From MGBC114079 sp964531385 (GTDB taxonomy: Bacteria > Bacillota > Clostridia > Lachnospirales > CAG-274), in the NCBI GenBank assembly GCA_964531385.1, contig CAZHGC010000004.1, positions 62,001 to 126,000 on the forward strand: 64,000 bases of DNA, given 5' to 3'. Positions 7,390-16,057 of the stretch are shown in pieces (within the stretch, counting starts at the first letter, position 1; every line of letters begins with the position of its first letter). Under the pieces are notes generated by a model. That model was not told the origin of the DNA. It saw nothing but the letters and a program-made list of their open reading frames with translations, and made no database searches. The translations under genes and the position numbers were made by a program.

Positions 7390-9675
7390 ATGGTAGAATT
7401 ATTTAAAACAGGTGCTTATGTTGTTAACGGTTCGGAAATTATTGCTGATGACAGCGAGGCTATGGCTAAGCTTGAAAAAGCCGGTTTCTCAAACGTTTCC
7501 AAAGAAGAAGCGACAAAAAATACTATTGCTTGGTCTATTCTTGAAAAACATAACACTTCCGGAAATATGGACAAGCTTAAAATTAAGTTTGACTGTATGG
7601 CATCTCACGATATAACTTATGTTGGAATTATTCAGACTGCAAGAGCAAGCGGACTTGAAAAATTTCCAATTCCGTATGTTCTTACAAATTGTCACAACAG
7701 TTTGTGTGCTGTTGGCGGAACTATTAACGAAGATGACCATATGTTTGGACTTTCTGCCTGCAAAAAGTATGGCGGAATTTATGTTCCTGCACATCAAGCT
7801 GTTATTCACCAGTTTATGCGTGAAATGATGAGCGGTTGCGGAAAAATGATTTTGGGCTCTGACAGCCATACAAGATATGGTGCTTTGGGAACTATGGCTA
7901 TTGGCGAGGGAGGAGGAGAACTTGCAAAGCAACTTCTTCAAAAAACTTACGATATTAATCGTCCTGATGTTATTGGTGTTTATCTTACGGGAAAACCTCA
8001 AAAAGGCATTGGCCCTCAGGATATTGCTCTTGCTATTATCGGAGCGGTTTTTGAAAACGGTTATGTTAAAAACAAAGTTATGGAGTTTATTGGTGACGGA
8101 ATTTCAAACCTTAATGTTGAATATCGAAACGGCATTGATGTTATGACGACAGAAACAACTTGCTTGTCTTCTGTTTGGAGAACGGACAGCAAAGTTGAAG
8201 AATATTATGATATGCACGGAAGAAAAGGCGATTTTAAAGAGCTTAATCCGGGTGCTGTTACTTATTATGACGGCATTGTTTATGTTGATATGTCTAAGGT
8301 TAAGCCTATGATTGCTATGCCATTCCACCCGAGCAACACTTATACTATTGACGAACTTAACGCAAACCTTATGGATATACTTGATGACGTTGAGAAAAAA
8401 GGAAGAAAACAGATTGATAATCCTAACATTAATTTCGTTTTGAAAGATAAAGTTAAAAACGGTCGTCTTTATGTTGACCAAGGTGTTATTGCAGGTTGTG
8501 CCGGAGGTACGTTTGACAATATTTGCGATGCGGCGGATATTCTTGGCGGTCAATCAATTGGTTCGGACGATTTTGCTTTGAGCGTTTATCCTTCAAGCCA
8601 GCCTACATTTATGAGCCTTGTTGAAAACGGTGCTATTGCAAAACTTATGGCAGCGGGTGCAACGGTTCGTTCGGCATTTTGCGGACCTTGTTTCGGTGCG
8701 GGAGACGTTCCTTCAAACAACGGATTGAGCATAAGACATTCGACAAGAAACTTCCCTAACAGAGAGGGTTCTAAACCGGGCAACGGACAGATTGCTTCTG
8801 TTGCACTTATGGACGCACGTTCCATTGCGGCAACTGCGGTTAACAAAGGTTTCCTTACTCCTGCAACTGATATTGATGCTGATTTTTCAAAACCTAAATA
8901 TTATTTCAATAAAACTGTTTATGAAAACAGAGTTTATAACGGATTTGGAAAAGCGGACAGTTCTGTTGAACTTAAATTTGGACCGAATATTACAGATTGG
9001 CCGGAAATGAGCAGTCTTACAAAAAATCTTATGCTTCAAATTGTTTCGGTTATTACAGACCCTGTTACTACTACAGATGAACTTATTCCTTCGGGCGAAA
9101 CAAGCTCTTATCGTTCAAATCCTTTGGGACTTGCGGAATTTACTCTTTCGAGAAAAGACCCTGCATATGTTGGCAAAGCTAAGGAAATTCAGCTTTCCGA
9201 AAAAGCAAGGATAAGCGGACAATGTCCTCTTGAAACAAACGAAAAACTTAAAAACGCTGTTTCTGTTGTTAAAAATAAATTTAGCGATATGAGCGTTAAG
9301 GAAACGGGAATCGGAAGTGCTATTTATGCGGTTAAGCCGGGCGATGGCTCTGCAAGAGAACAAGCGGCAAGTTGTCAGAAAGTTCTTGGGGGCTGGGCTA
9401 ACTTTGCAAAAGAATATGCAACAAAGAGATACCGTTCAAACCTTATTAACTGGGGAATGCTTCCTTTTGTTCTTGACGGTGAAATTCCTTTTGAAAACGG
9501 AGATTTCGTGTTTATTCCGGATATTGTTGACGCTGTTAAAAATAAACAGTCTGAAATTAAAGCATATGTTGTTAAAGATGAACTTAAAGAATTTACTGTT
9601 ACTTTAGCTGATTTGACTGATGACGAAAGACAAATTATTCTTTCGGGTTGTCTTATTAATTTTTACAGACATTAA
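7390..9675 (+). CDS. Aconitase-family hydratase of unassigned substrate
   Basis: A 761-residue protein with the aconitase domain order. It has iron-sulfur ligands GCAGG and CGPC (in SAFCGPCFGAG) and the substrate-binding loop GSDSHTRYGALG. It ends with a swivel domain containing GSAREQAASCQ and YRSNLINWGMLPF. Dehydration/hydration of a citrate-like acid through a 4Fe-4S cluster follows from the family. The segment equivalent to the catalytic Asp-His of mitochondrial aconitase (HCDHL) reads NCHNSLC here, and the first cluster motif lacks the usual CTN. The substrate may therefore differ from citrate. It is transcribed alone; no citrate synthase or isocitrate dehydrogenase gene is in the window. 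GGAGG lies eight bases before the ATG. Confidence 0.82.
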   Translation: MVELFKTGAYVVNGSEIIADDSEAMAKLEKAGFSNVSKEEATKNTIAWSILEKHNTSGNMDKLKIKFDCMASHDITYVGIIQTARASGLEKFPIPYVLTNCHNSLCAVGGTINEDDHMFGLSACKKYGGIYVPAHQAVIHQFMREMMSGCGKMILGSDSHTRYGALGTMAIGEGGGELAKQLLQKTYDINRPDVIGVYLTGKPQKGIGPQDIALAIIGAVFENGYVKNKVMEFIGDGISNLNVEYRNGIDVMTTETTCLSSVWRTDSKVEEYYDMHGRKGDFKELNPGAVTYYDGIVYVDMSKVKPMIAMPFHPSNTYTIDELNANLMDILDDVEKKGRKQIDNPNINFVLKDKVKNGRLYVDQGVIAGCAGGTFDNICDAADILGGQSIGSDDFALSVYPSSQPTFMSLVENGAIAKLMAAGATVRSAFCGPCFGAGDVPSNNGLSIRHSTRNFPNREGSKPGNGQIASVALMDARSIAATAVNKGFLTPATDIDADFSKPKYYFNKTVYENRVYNGFGKADSSVELKFGPNITDWPEMSSLTKNLMLQIVSVITDPVTTTDELIPSGETSSYRSNPLGLAEFTLSRKDPAYVGKAKEIQLSEKARISGQCPLETNEKLKNAVSVVKNKFSDMSVKETGIGSAIYAVKPGDGSAREQAASCQKVLGGWANFAKEYATKRYRSNLINWGMLPFVLDGEIPFENGDFVFIPDIVDAVKNKQSEIKAYVVKDELKEFTVTLADLTDDERQIILSGCLINFYRH

Positions 9676-9962
9676 TGATTTTACGGCAATTTTATAATTG
9701 ACGGATTTGGGAGGATATTTTCCTTTGATGCGGTTATGGCTGTTATTGTGAGATTTTGCTGATTTTGGAAAATATCATCTCAAATTTTATTACATATTTT
9801 TTTGAGTTGTGATATTGCACTGAAAATGCTGTACAAAAATGAGAAAATTAAAATTTTTGATTTATTGTTATTTTTAACAGTTTTTTTTAAAAAAAACCTT
9901 TTCAATTACTATAATTTTATGGTATAATGAATTATGAAGTGATAATTTTTATCTAAGCCTGT

Positions 9963-9976
9963 TTTACAAGTGTAAA
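9963..9976. promoter_or_regulatory. Candidate operator TTTACA-AG-TGTAAA
   Basis: A perfect 6-2-6 palindrome lies 35 bases downstream of the extended -10 at 9920-9928 and about 95 bases upstream of the second promoter. It is not the CcpA cre consensus. The binding protein is unknown. Confidence 0.4.
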
Positions 9977-10071
9977 TTTTTTTAAAAATATTTTTTTGCT
10001 GTGATTGGCTGTCAGCAAGGGTTTTGGAGAAAAAATTCACTGATTGTTTACTTGAAATTAAAAAATCGGGC

Positions 10072-10100
10072 TTTACAAATTAAACAAAAAAAGGTATTCT
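10072..10100 (+). promoter_or_regulatory. Promoter of the solute-binding protein gene
   Basis: TTTACA (10072-10077), 17 bases, TATTCT (10095-10100). The expected start, near 10107, falls inside ATTAGGTTA (10104-10112). Its complement TAACCTAAT lies at 10161-10169, just before the AAGGAGG site. The pair could be an operator half-site pair or the base of an mRNA stem-loop. Confidence 0.5.
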
Positions 10101-10198
10101 ATTATTAGGTTAAATTTTTGCATATGTTTTATCAAAAATACAGAGGGAATTTATACAATATAACCTAATTACAAAACTAACAAGGAGGAATTATATTC

Positions 10199-11905
10199 AT
10201 GAAAAAGAATTTTGCAGCCAGAGCAGCCACTTTAGCGGTGTCTTTGTTGATGGTGGCAGGTTTGACAGCTTGTGGAGAAGAAGTTAGAGTTCTTGATACT
10301 GACAGAGACGAAAGTCAGTTCATTGAAGCAGACGGGACATACAAAAAACCTGAAAAAATCGTGCTTATATCCGACACGCATCTTACAGAAGAAAACAGAA
10401 GAGATTTATTTGTTGAAAAATACAAAGAACTTACGGGTATTGAACTTGAACTTGAACAGCCTGCACATAACCAATATTACGAAAAAATAAATCTTTCTTT
10501 TGCGGGCGGAAAAATGCCGGACGCTATGGAAGTTGGTAATACTTATTATCCTAACTATGCAAACTACGGTGCGTTGTTTGATATGACTGAATGTTGGGAA
10601 AAATCCGACCTTAAAAACGGAAAAGTTAAAGACTTTAACGGCGACACTGTTGTTGTTGACGAAAAATATGTTGACGCTTTGAAAATTACAAGAGACGTTA
10701 ACAAAAACGGAACTATTGAAGACGAAGAAAGAGACAGACTTTACGGTTTCCCTATGACAAGAGGTAATGGAACAATTACTTATGTTAGAGGGGATTGGCT
10801 TGAAAAACTTGGCTCAGAAGGCAAACTTGGTTATAGCCACGATGCAAATGCGGCTATTGAATATAAAGGTGAAGCCATTGAGTTTTCCGAAGGATATAAC
10901 AAAGACTTCGGCAAGTATTTACAATATATGCCTCAAAATTATGATGAATTTCTTAAAATGCTTAAAGCTTTCAAAGGTATGAAAGACGGTGCTATTCCGA
11001 TTACAGCTGCAGGTCTTATCAACTCTGAAGCACCTTATGACATTTATTTGAGAGAATTTTATCAAGACGCAAGACCTGATTTCTATATTCCAGAAGGAAG
11101 CGACCAATATGTTGACGGTATGACAGAACCTCAGATGATTGACGCTTTGAACAGAATGAGAGATGCCTTTGCCGAAGGTCTTCTTGACAGAGAAATTATT
11201 ACAAACAAAACTTCTACTGCACGTAATAAATTCTTTGAAAGTAAAGTTGGTTGTTTCAATTATTGGTCAGGTATGTGGTGTAAGAACCTTAATCGTGACT
11301 TGCAGAAACAAGATGCAGATGGTGTTGCTGTTCCTATGCCTCCTATCGTTGAAACAGAATATATTGAAAGACCACCTACGGCTTTGGCGGTTACTACAGC
11401 TGCTGAAAATCCTTGGGGTGTTTACAAATGGCTTTGCGAATATTCTCACGACGGCGGAGAAGGACAGATGTTGTTCTCTCGTGGAGTTGAAGACACTCAT
11501 TATAGTTGGACAAACAAAGACAACAACGAAGCTGTTGCTCTTACTCCTCCTGCCAGCCCTGAAAGTAAAGACCTTGTTGAAAAAGCGTGGTATGCTCCTG
11601 AATTGTCTATTACTTCATTCCCAGACCCTATTGTTATTTCGGACAATATAAAATCTTCTCTTGATTTGTTCTCTAAAACTTCAAGAGTTAATCCTGTTCC
11701 TAAGATGACACTTAATATTGCCGATGCAATGACTGAAATTACTGCTATCAGAGGCGAAATTGTTGCCAAAGTTGTTAAAGGCGATATGACTGCTGAAGAG
11801 GGTGTTGCGGAATATAAGGAAAGAGCAAAAAATGAAATTGCAACTATGATGAAAGAACTTAACGGCACTAGTGCTACACAAGAAAGTGCCGACGATGCAC
11901 AATAA
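10199..11905 (+). CDS. Extracellular solute-binding lipoprotein, LplA/YtcQ type
   Basis: A 568-residue family 1 solute-binding protein. Residues 1-25 form a lipoprotein signal ending in the lipobox LTAC with the modified cysteine at 25, so the mature protein is anchored outside the membrane. The rest matches the long LplA/YtcQ type that delivers rhamnogalacturonan or other pectic oligosaccharides to a two-permease ABC importer: KIVLISDTHLTEENR at the start, an ELTGIELELEQPAHNQYYEK lobe, and YGFPMTRGNGTITYVRGDWL. AAGGAGG precedes the ATG. The two permease genes follow at once, and pectin enzymes are downstream. Ligand specificity is inferred from the locus. Confidence 0.9.
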   Translation: MKKNFAARAATLAVSLLMVAGLTACGEEVRVLDTDRDESQFIEADGTYKKPEKIVLISDTHLTEENRRDLFVEKYKELTGIELELEQPAHNQYYEKINLSFAGGKMPDAMEVGNTYYPNYANYGALFDMTECWEKSDLKNGKVKDFNGDTVVVDEKYVDALKITRDVNKNGTIEDEERDRLYGFPMTRGNGTITYVRGDWLEKLGSEGKLGYSHDANAAIEYKGEAIEFSEGYNKDFGKYLQYMPQNYDEFLKMLKAFKGMKDGAIPITAAGLINSEAPYDIYLREFYQDARPDFYIPEGSDQYVDGMTEPQMIDALNRMRDAFAEGLLDREIITNKTSTARNKFFESKVGCFNYWSGMWCKNLNRDLQKQDADGVAVPMPPIVETEYIERPPTALAVTTAAENPWGVYKWLCEYSHDGGEGQMLFSRGVEDTHYSWTNKDNNEAVALTPPASPESKDLVEKAWYAPELSITSFPDPIVISDNIKSSLDLFSKTSRVNPVPKMTLNIADAMTEITAIRGEIVAKVVKGDMTAEEGVAEYKERAKNEIATMMKELNGTSATQESADDAQ

Positions 11906-11985
11906 TTTACATAATTAATTGGTTTGTTATGTTAAATTGTGCGGTTGAAATTATTTTTTTAAACTTTATGAAAGGGTGATTGTTT

Positions 11986-12930
11986 GTGGCGAGCATGTCA
12001 AAATCAACAGAACAACTTAACGGTCTTAGAAGCAAAAGAAATTTAGGCGGAAGAATTAAAAGATACGCTAATTTCTATGTTATGTTTATTCCTGTATTAG
12101 TTGTATTATTCTTATTCTATTATTTGCCTATGTATGGTGTTAAATACGCATTTACTGAATTTACACCATTTGGTCCGGCAACTTGGATTGGATTTGACAA
12201 CTTTACAAAACTTTTTCAATCTCAACGTTTCTGGGACGCATTTAACAACACATTGTTTTTGAGTATTATAAACTTATTCTTATCCATGCTGTTTTCAGTT
12301 GGATTTGCACTTCTTATAAATGAAATTGGCCGTTTGGCTCTTAAAAAAGTGGTTCAGACAGTTATATATTTGCCTCACTTCCTTTCTTGGGTTGTTGTTG
12401 CCGGTATATTTACAATTATTTTGTCTCAGGAATCAGGTATTGTTAACATTGTACTTGAAAAAATGGGATTTGAAAGAATTGACTTCTTGACAAACGAGGA
12501 TTGGTGGAGACCTGTGTTCTTCTTTATCAATCGTTGGAAAGAAACCGGTTGGGGAACAATTATTTTCATTGCGGCATTGTCCGGAATTAGCCCTGACCTT
12601 TATGAAGCTGCTGAAATCGATGGTGCAGGCAGACTTAAACAAACTTGGTATATTACTATTCCAAGCCTTATGAATACTATTCTTGTTGTATTTATTTTGA
12701 ATCTTGCTAAAATTATGAACATCTTCGAATCAGTATTCGTTCTTTACAACGAAACAGTTTACAGTGTATCTGACGTTATTCAGACTTACACATACCGAGT
12801 TGGTATGCAAGGTACTTTTAACTATGGTTATTCTACTGCCGTTGGTTTGTTTAAATCTTTTGTTGCTTTAATTTTGGTTGGTTTCTCTAACTGGATGAGC
12901 AGTAAAATTAACGGTAAAGGTATTGTGTAG
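11986..12930 (+). CDS. ABC transporter permease, LplB type
   Basis: A 314-residue inner-membrane permease with six hydrophobic helices and the binding-protein-dependent transport signature EAAEIDGAGRLKQTWYITIPSL (EAA loop), which contacts the ATPase. The GTG at 11986 lies seven bases after AAAGGGTG and is preferred over an in-frame TTG at 11980 that overlaps the site. Its order between the lipoprotein gene and a second permease is that of lplABC. No ATPase gene is present, as usual in this subfamily, which shares an MsmX/MsmK-like ATPase encoded elsewhere. Confidence 0.9.
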   Translation: MASMSKSTEQLNGLRSKRNLGGRIKRYANFYVMFIPVLVVLFLFYYLPMYGVKYAFTEFTPFGPATWIGFDNFTKLFQSQRFWDAFNNTLFLSIINLFLSMLFSVGFALLINEIGRLALKKVVQTVIYLPHFLSWVVVAGIFTIILSQESGIVNIVLEKMGFERIDFLTNEDWWRPVFFFINRWKETGWGTIIFIAALSGISPDLYEAAEIDGAGRLKQTWYITIPSLMNTILVVFILNLAKIMNIFESVFVLYNETVYSVSDVIQTYTYRVGMQGTFNYGYSTAVGLFKSFVALILVGFSNWMSSKINGKGIV

Positions 12931-12950
12931 AGAGGAGTTTGGTTAATAAC

Positions 12951-13814
12951 ATGAAAAAGAAATTTAGTTACAGTGGATCAAGAACTATTTTTAACATATT
13001 TAATGCAATCTTTTTCATTATTGTTATGATTGCTATGTTAATTCCTATTTGGAAAGTTTGTGTTGACTCAGTTTCTCAAACTGTTTCTTCTACAGATATT
13101 TCACTTTGGCCTGATGGTTGGACTTTTGAAGCATATTCGATTATTTTCCAAAAAGAAACTTTGTGGCACCCATTTTGGGTTTCAATTTACACAACTATTG
13201 TTGGTACGTTCTTGGGTTTGCTTATGTCTACGATTGGTGCTTATATACTTATTCAGAGAGATATGCCGGGTTCTAAAATCTTCAGTTGGTTATTTATGTT
13301 TACAATGATTTTCAACGGTGGTTTGGTTCCTACTTTCTTGGTTATTGTTGACCTTGGTCTTTATGACACTGTTTGGGGTGTTATTATTCCATTGTCTATG
13401 AACGTTTACAACTTGGTTCTTATGAGAAGTTTCTTTGAACAGCTTCCTGTAAGTTTGTTTGAGGCTGCTGAAATTGACGGTTGTTCTCCTTTTGGTATTT
13501 TTATCAAAATTGTTCTTCCGTTGTCTAAACCTGCTCTTGCTTCTATCGGTTTGTTCTTTGCGGTTGCATTCTGGAGCGAATATTTCCACTATGTATTGTA
13601 TGTAACAAGCAACGACAACAACAACTTCCAGGTTAAACTTAGAGAATTGGTTCTTACAGACGAGCCTATTCCGGAAGCAAAAGATGCCGGACTTATGTCT
13701 GAAACTATGAAGAATGCAGCTATTATTGTTAATATTCTTCCATTTACAATTATTTATCCTTTCTGCCAGAAATACTTTGTTACAGGTATTACTTTGGGTG
13801 CTGTTAAAGAATGA
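12951..13814 (+). CDS. ABC transporter permease, LplC/CarB type
   Basis: A 287-residue second permease, with about six transmembrane helices and the EAA loop FEAAEIDGCSPFGIFIKIVLP. The C-terminus FVTGITLGAVKE is the conserved end of the LplC group. AGAGGAG lies 13 bases before the ATG at 12951; a TTG at 12939 is too close to it. The N-terminus MKKKFSYSGSRTIFNIFN matches the family start. It forms the importer with the two preceding genes and is followed by a strong terminator, so the transporter genes make one unit. Confidence 0.9.
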   Translation: MKKKFSYSGSRTIFNIFNAIFFIIVMIAMLIPIWKVCVDSVSQTVSSTDISLWPDGWTFEAYSIIFQKETLWHPFWVSIYTTIVGTFLGLLMSTIGAYILIQRDMPGSKIFSWLFMFTMIFNGGLVPTFLVIVDLGLYDTVWGVIIPLSMNVYNLVLMRSFFEQLPVSLFEAAEIDGCSPFGIFIKIVLPLSKPALASIGLFFAVAFWSEYFHYVLYVTSNDNNNFQVKLRELVLTDEPIPEAKDAGLMSETMKNAAIIVNILPFTIIYPFCQKYFVTGITLGAVKE

Positions 13815-13878
13815 TTTTGGCAGGAAAGTTTTAAAGGACGGAATATTTTAGTTGCGTGCTGAAATATTTTATTGAAGT

Positions 13879-13914
13879 AAAAAGGGTGTCATCTATTTTG
13901 TGACACCCTTTTTG
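13879..13914 (+). terminator. Intrinsic terminator after the importer genes
   Basis: A perfect 13-bp stem AAAAAGGGTGTCA/TGACACCCTTTTT (13879-13891/13901-13913) with a nine-base loop and a T run. Confidence 0.9.
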
Positions 13915-13974
13915 TTAAGTGATTGCAGAATTTTGTTGAATAAGGTTTATTATATTTAGAGATGAGGGAGCTTA

Positions 13975-14925
13975 ATGAATAAGATAATTGTTGACAAAAG
14001 CGGAAACGGCGATTTTTCTTCTGTTTGCGAAGCTATTGCATCGATTAAATCGGGCGAAAGCGTTGAAATTTTTATTAAAAAAGGCATATATAAAGAAAAA
14101 ATTGTTGTGGATAAACCATATGTTAAATTTGTTGGCGAAGATTTGAACGAAACTGTTCTTACATATGATGACGGAGCTTTGGGCATTGACCCTGAAACGG
14201 GAGAGCCTATGGGAACTTTTAAAACGGCATCGGTTCATATTTTGAGAGAGGGCGAAGGTTTTTCGGCTTCCAACATTACTTTTGAAAATTCGGCAGGGCT
14301 TGGCGATGTTGTTGGTCAAGCGGTTGCGTTATATGTTGATTGTGATAAGGCTGTTTTTAAAAATTGCAGAATGGTTGCAAGGCAGGATACTCTTTTGACA
14401 GCTCCTATGCACGAAGATATTGCGAAAGAGCCTGAGAGACTTAACAGGCAATATTTTGAAGATTGCTACATTGAAGGTGATGTTGATTTTATTTTTGGCG
14501 GGGCTACGGCTGTTTTTAAAAATTGTGAGATTTGCGGATTGGACAGACAGAAAGAGCTTAACGGATATTATACCGCAGCTTGCACTGCGAAAGGTATGGA
14601 ATTTGGATATGTATTTTTTGATTGCAAATTTACAACGGACAGTGCAAATTCTGAAACATACTATTTGGGTCGACCATGGAGAGAATTTGCAAAGACGGTT
14701 TTTTTGAATTGCGAAATGGGCGAGCATATTCATAAAGAAAGTTTTAGCAAATGGAAAAATTTTGAGGAAAGAAGCGAAACTTGTTATTATGCACAATATA
14801 AATCTTTTGGCAAAGGTTTTGACGAAAAAAATGTTGCCGATTGGACTTATATTTTGACAGATGATGAGGCGAAGATATATACTATTGAAAATATTTTTAA
14901 GGATTGGAATCCGATTTTGGACTGA
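13975..14925 (+). CDS. Pectinesterase (CE8)
   Basis: A 316-residue beta-helix enzyme that removes methyl esters from homogalacturonan. Family motifs are in order: the GxYxE start region (KGIYKEKIVV), RQDTLL with the catalytic Gln/Asp area, EGDVDFIFGGA with the nucleophilic Asp, and YLGRPWREFAKTVF with the substrate-binding Arg/Trp. The protein starts directly in the domain, MNKIIVDKSGNGDFSSV, without a signal peptide. It therefore should act on imported methylated oligogalacturonides in the cytoplasm. GAGGGAG precedes the ATG. It lies between the importer and four further pectin-degrading genes. Confidence 0.93.
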   Translation: MNKIIVDKSGNGDFSSVCEAIASIKSGESVEIFIKKGIYKEKIVVDKPYVKFVGEDLNETVLTYDDGALGIDPETGEPMGTFKTASVHILREGEGFSASNITFENSAGLGDVVGQAVALYVDCDKAVFKNCRMVARQDTLLTAPMHEDIAKEPERLNRQYFEDCYIEGDVDFIFGGATAVFKNCEICGLDRQKELNGYYTAACTAKGMEFGYVFFDCKFTTDSANSETYYLGRPWREFAKTVFLNCEMGEHIHKESFSKWKNFEERSETCYYAQYKSFGKGFDEKNVADWTYILTDDEAKIYTIENIFKDWNPILD

Positions 14926-14970
14926 TTGAGAATATGAGAATTTTAATTTTATAAAAATAATTTTAAACTA

Positions 14971-15000
14971 TTGTTAATTTATTGTCTTATATGTTATACT
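14971..15000 (+). promoter_or_regulatory. Promoter of the esterase-lyase-GH28-GH105 genes
   Basis: TTGTTA (14971-14976), 18 bases, TATACT (14995-15000), with TG one base before the -10 (extended -10). The GTG start is 20 bases downstream, so the leader is very short. Confidence 0.6.
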
Positions 15001-15019
15001 CTTATTAAGGAGTGATATT

Positions 15020-16057
15020 GTGGAAAGAAATTTTTACAGTATGCGAGATTATTTTTTGAAAATTTTTGATGAGAATTATCGGCAATTTGGCTTTTTTGGG
15101 AAAAGCGACAAAGAGCTTTTGAATTGGCAAAAAGATACAAAGACAAAACTTTTGAAGCTTTTGGGCATTGACAAAATGAAAAAATGCGATATGCAACCAA
15201 AGGTTGTTGAAAGCGTTCAATTTGACGATTACAGAAGAGACAAGGTTGTTATTGAAACGCAAAAAGATGTTTTTCTTCCTATGTTTGTTCTTATTCCTAA
15301 AAAAAGTAAAAATATTCCTGTTATTGCAATTCACGGACACGCAAGTGACGGGAAAAACGGTCTTGTTGGAATTGTTAATGATTTGACAAGAGACAAGATT
15401 GAAAGCTATAATTATACATATGGTCTTGATTTGGTTAAAAGAGGATATACTGTTTTTTGTCCGGATTTGTGTGGTTCGGGGGAAAGGCGAGAGGTTAGAC
15501 AAAGAAAGGAAAGCAGTGTTTTGGAGAGCTCTTGCAACGACATAAACAATGCTGCGATTAGCCTTGGGTTGTCACTTCTTGGAATTATGGTTTTTGATTT
15601 AATCAGAGTTATCGATTATATTGCTGAACTTGGCTTTGATGAAGAAAACGTTGCTTGCTGTGGATTTTCGGGAGGCGGATTGTGCGGGTTGTGGCTTTCG
15701 GCTCTTGATGACAGAGTTAAATGCTCAGTTGTTAGCGGATATTTCCACGGCCTTAGAGACACTATTCTTGACAACAATTTATGCGGTTGTAATTTTGTTT
15801 ATGATATGTGGCGATATATCGATATTTGTGATTTGGGAAGCTTGGTTGCTCCGAGACGATTGCTTATTGAAAGCGGAAAATCTGATAAACTTAACGGTGT
15901 TAGAGGTCTTGAAAACGTTTTTGAACAAATTGTTGAAACAAAAAAATCTTTTAATTTGCTTAGAAGCGGAAATCTTGTTCACAAGATTTTTGACGGAGGT
16001 CATAAATGGTATGGCTCGGCTTACGAGTTTTTAGATGATTGGAGTTGGTCATTTTGA
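15020..16057 (+). CDS. Alpha/beta hydrolase, acetyl esterase-like (Abhydrolase_7 group)
   Basis: A 345-residue serine hydrolase. The oxyanion region is AIHGHASDGKNG, the nucleophile elbow is CCGFSGGGLCGLWLSAL with the serine in GFSGG, and a late GGHKWYGSAYEF supplies the likely catalytic histidine. There is no signal peptide. The group includes acetyl xylan and pectin acetyl esterases. Given the neighbours, removal of acetyl groups from imported rhamnogalacturonan or homogalacturonan fragments is the most likely role; this is inference. The GTG start follows AAGGAG by about seven bases. Its stop overlaps the TTG start of the next gene. Confidence 0.8.
   Translation: MERNFYSMRDYFLKIFDENYRQFGFFGKSDKELLNWQKDTKTKLLKLLGIDKMKKCDMQPKVVESVQFDDYRRDKVVIETQKDVFLPMFVLIPKKSKNIPVIAIHGHASDGKNGLVGIVNDLTRDKIESYNYTYGLDLVKRGYTVFCPDLCGSGERREVRQRKESSVLESSCNDINNAAISLGLSLLGIMVFDLIRVIDYIAELGFDEENVACCGFSGGGLCGLWLSALDDRVKCSVVSGYFHGLRDTILDNNLCGCNFVYDMWRYIDICDLGSLVAPRRLLIESGKSDKLNGVRGLENVFEQIVETKKSFNLLRSGNLVHKIFDGGHKWYGSAYEFLDDWSWSF

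Larger units (their letters stand above)
9676..10198 (+). other. Non-coding control region before the pectin importer operon
   Basis: No convincing gene. It contains an extended -10 (TGGTATAAT, 9920-9928), a perfect palindrome TTTACA-AG-TGTAAA (9963-9976) and a second promoter (10072-10100). A long-spaced inverted repeat, ATTAGGTTA (10104-10112) and TAACCTAAT (10161-10169), follows. These are described in separate entries. Confidence 0.7.
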
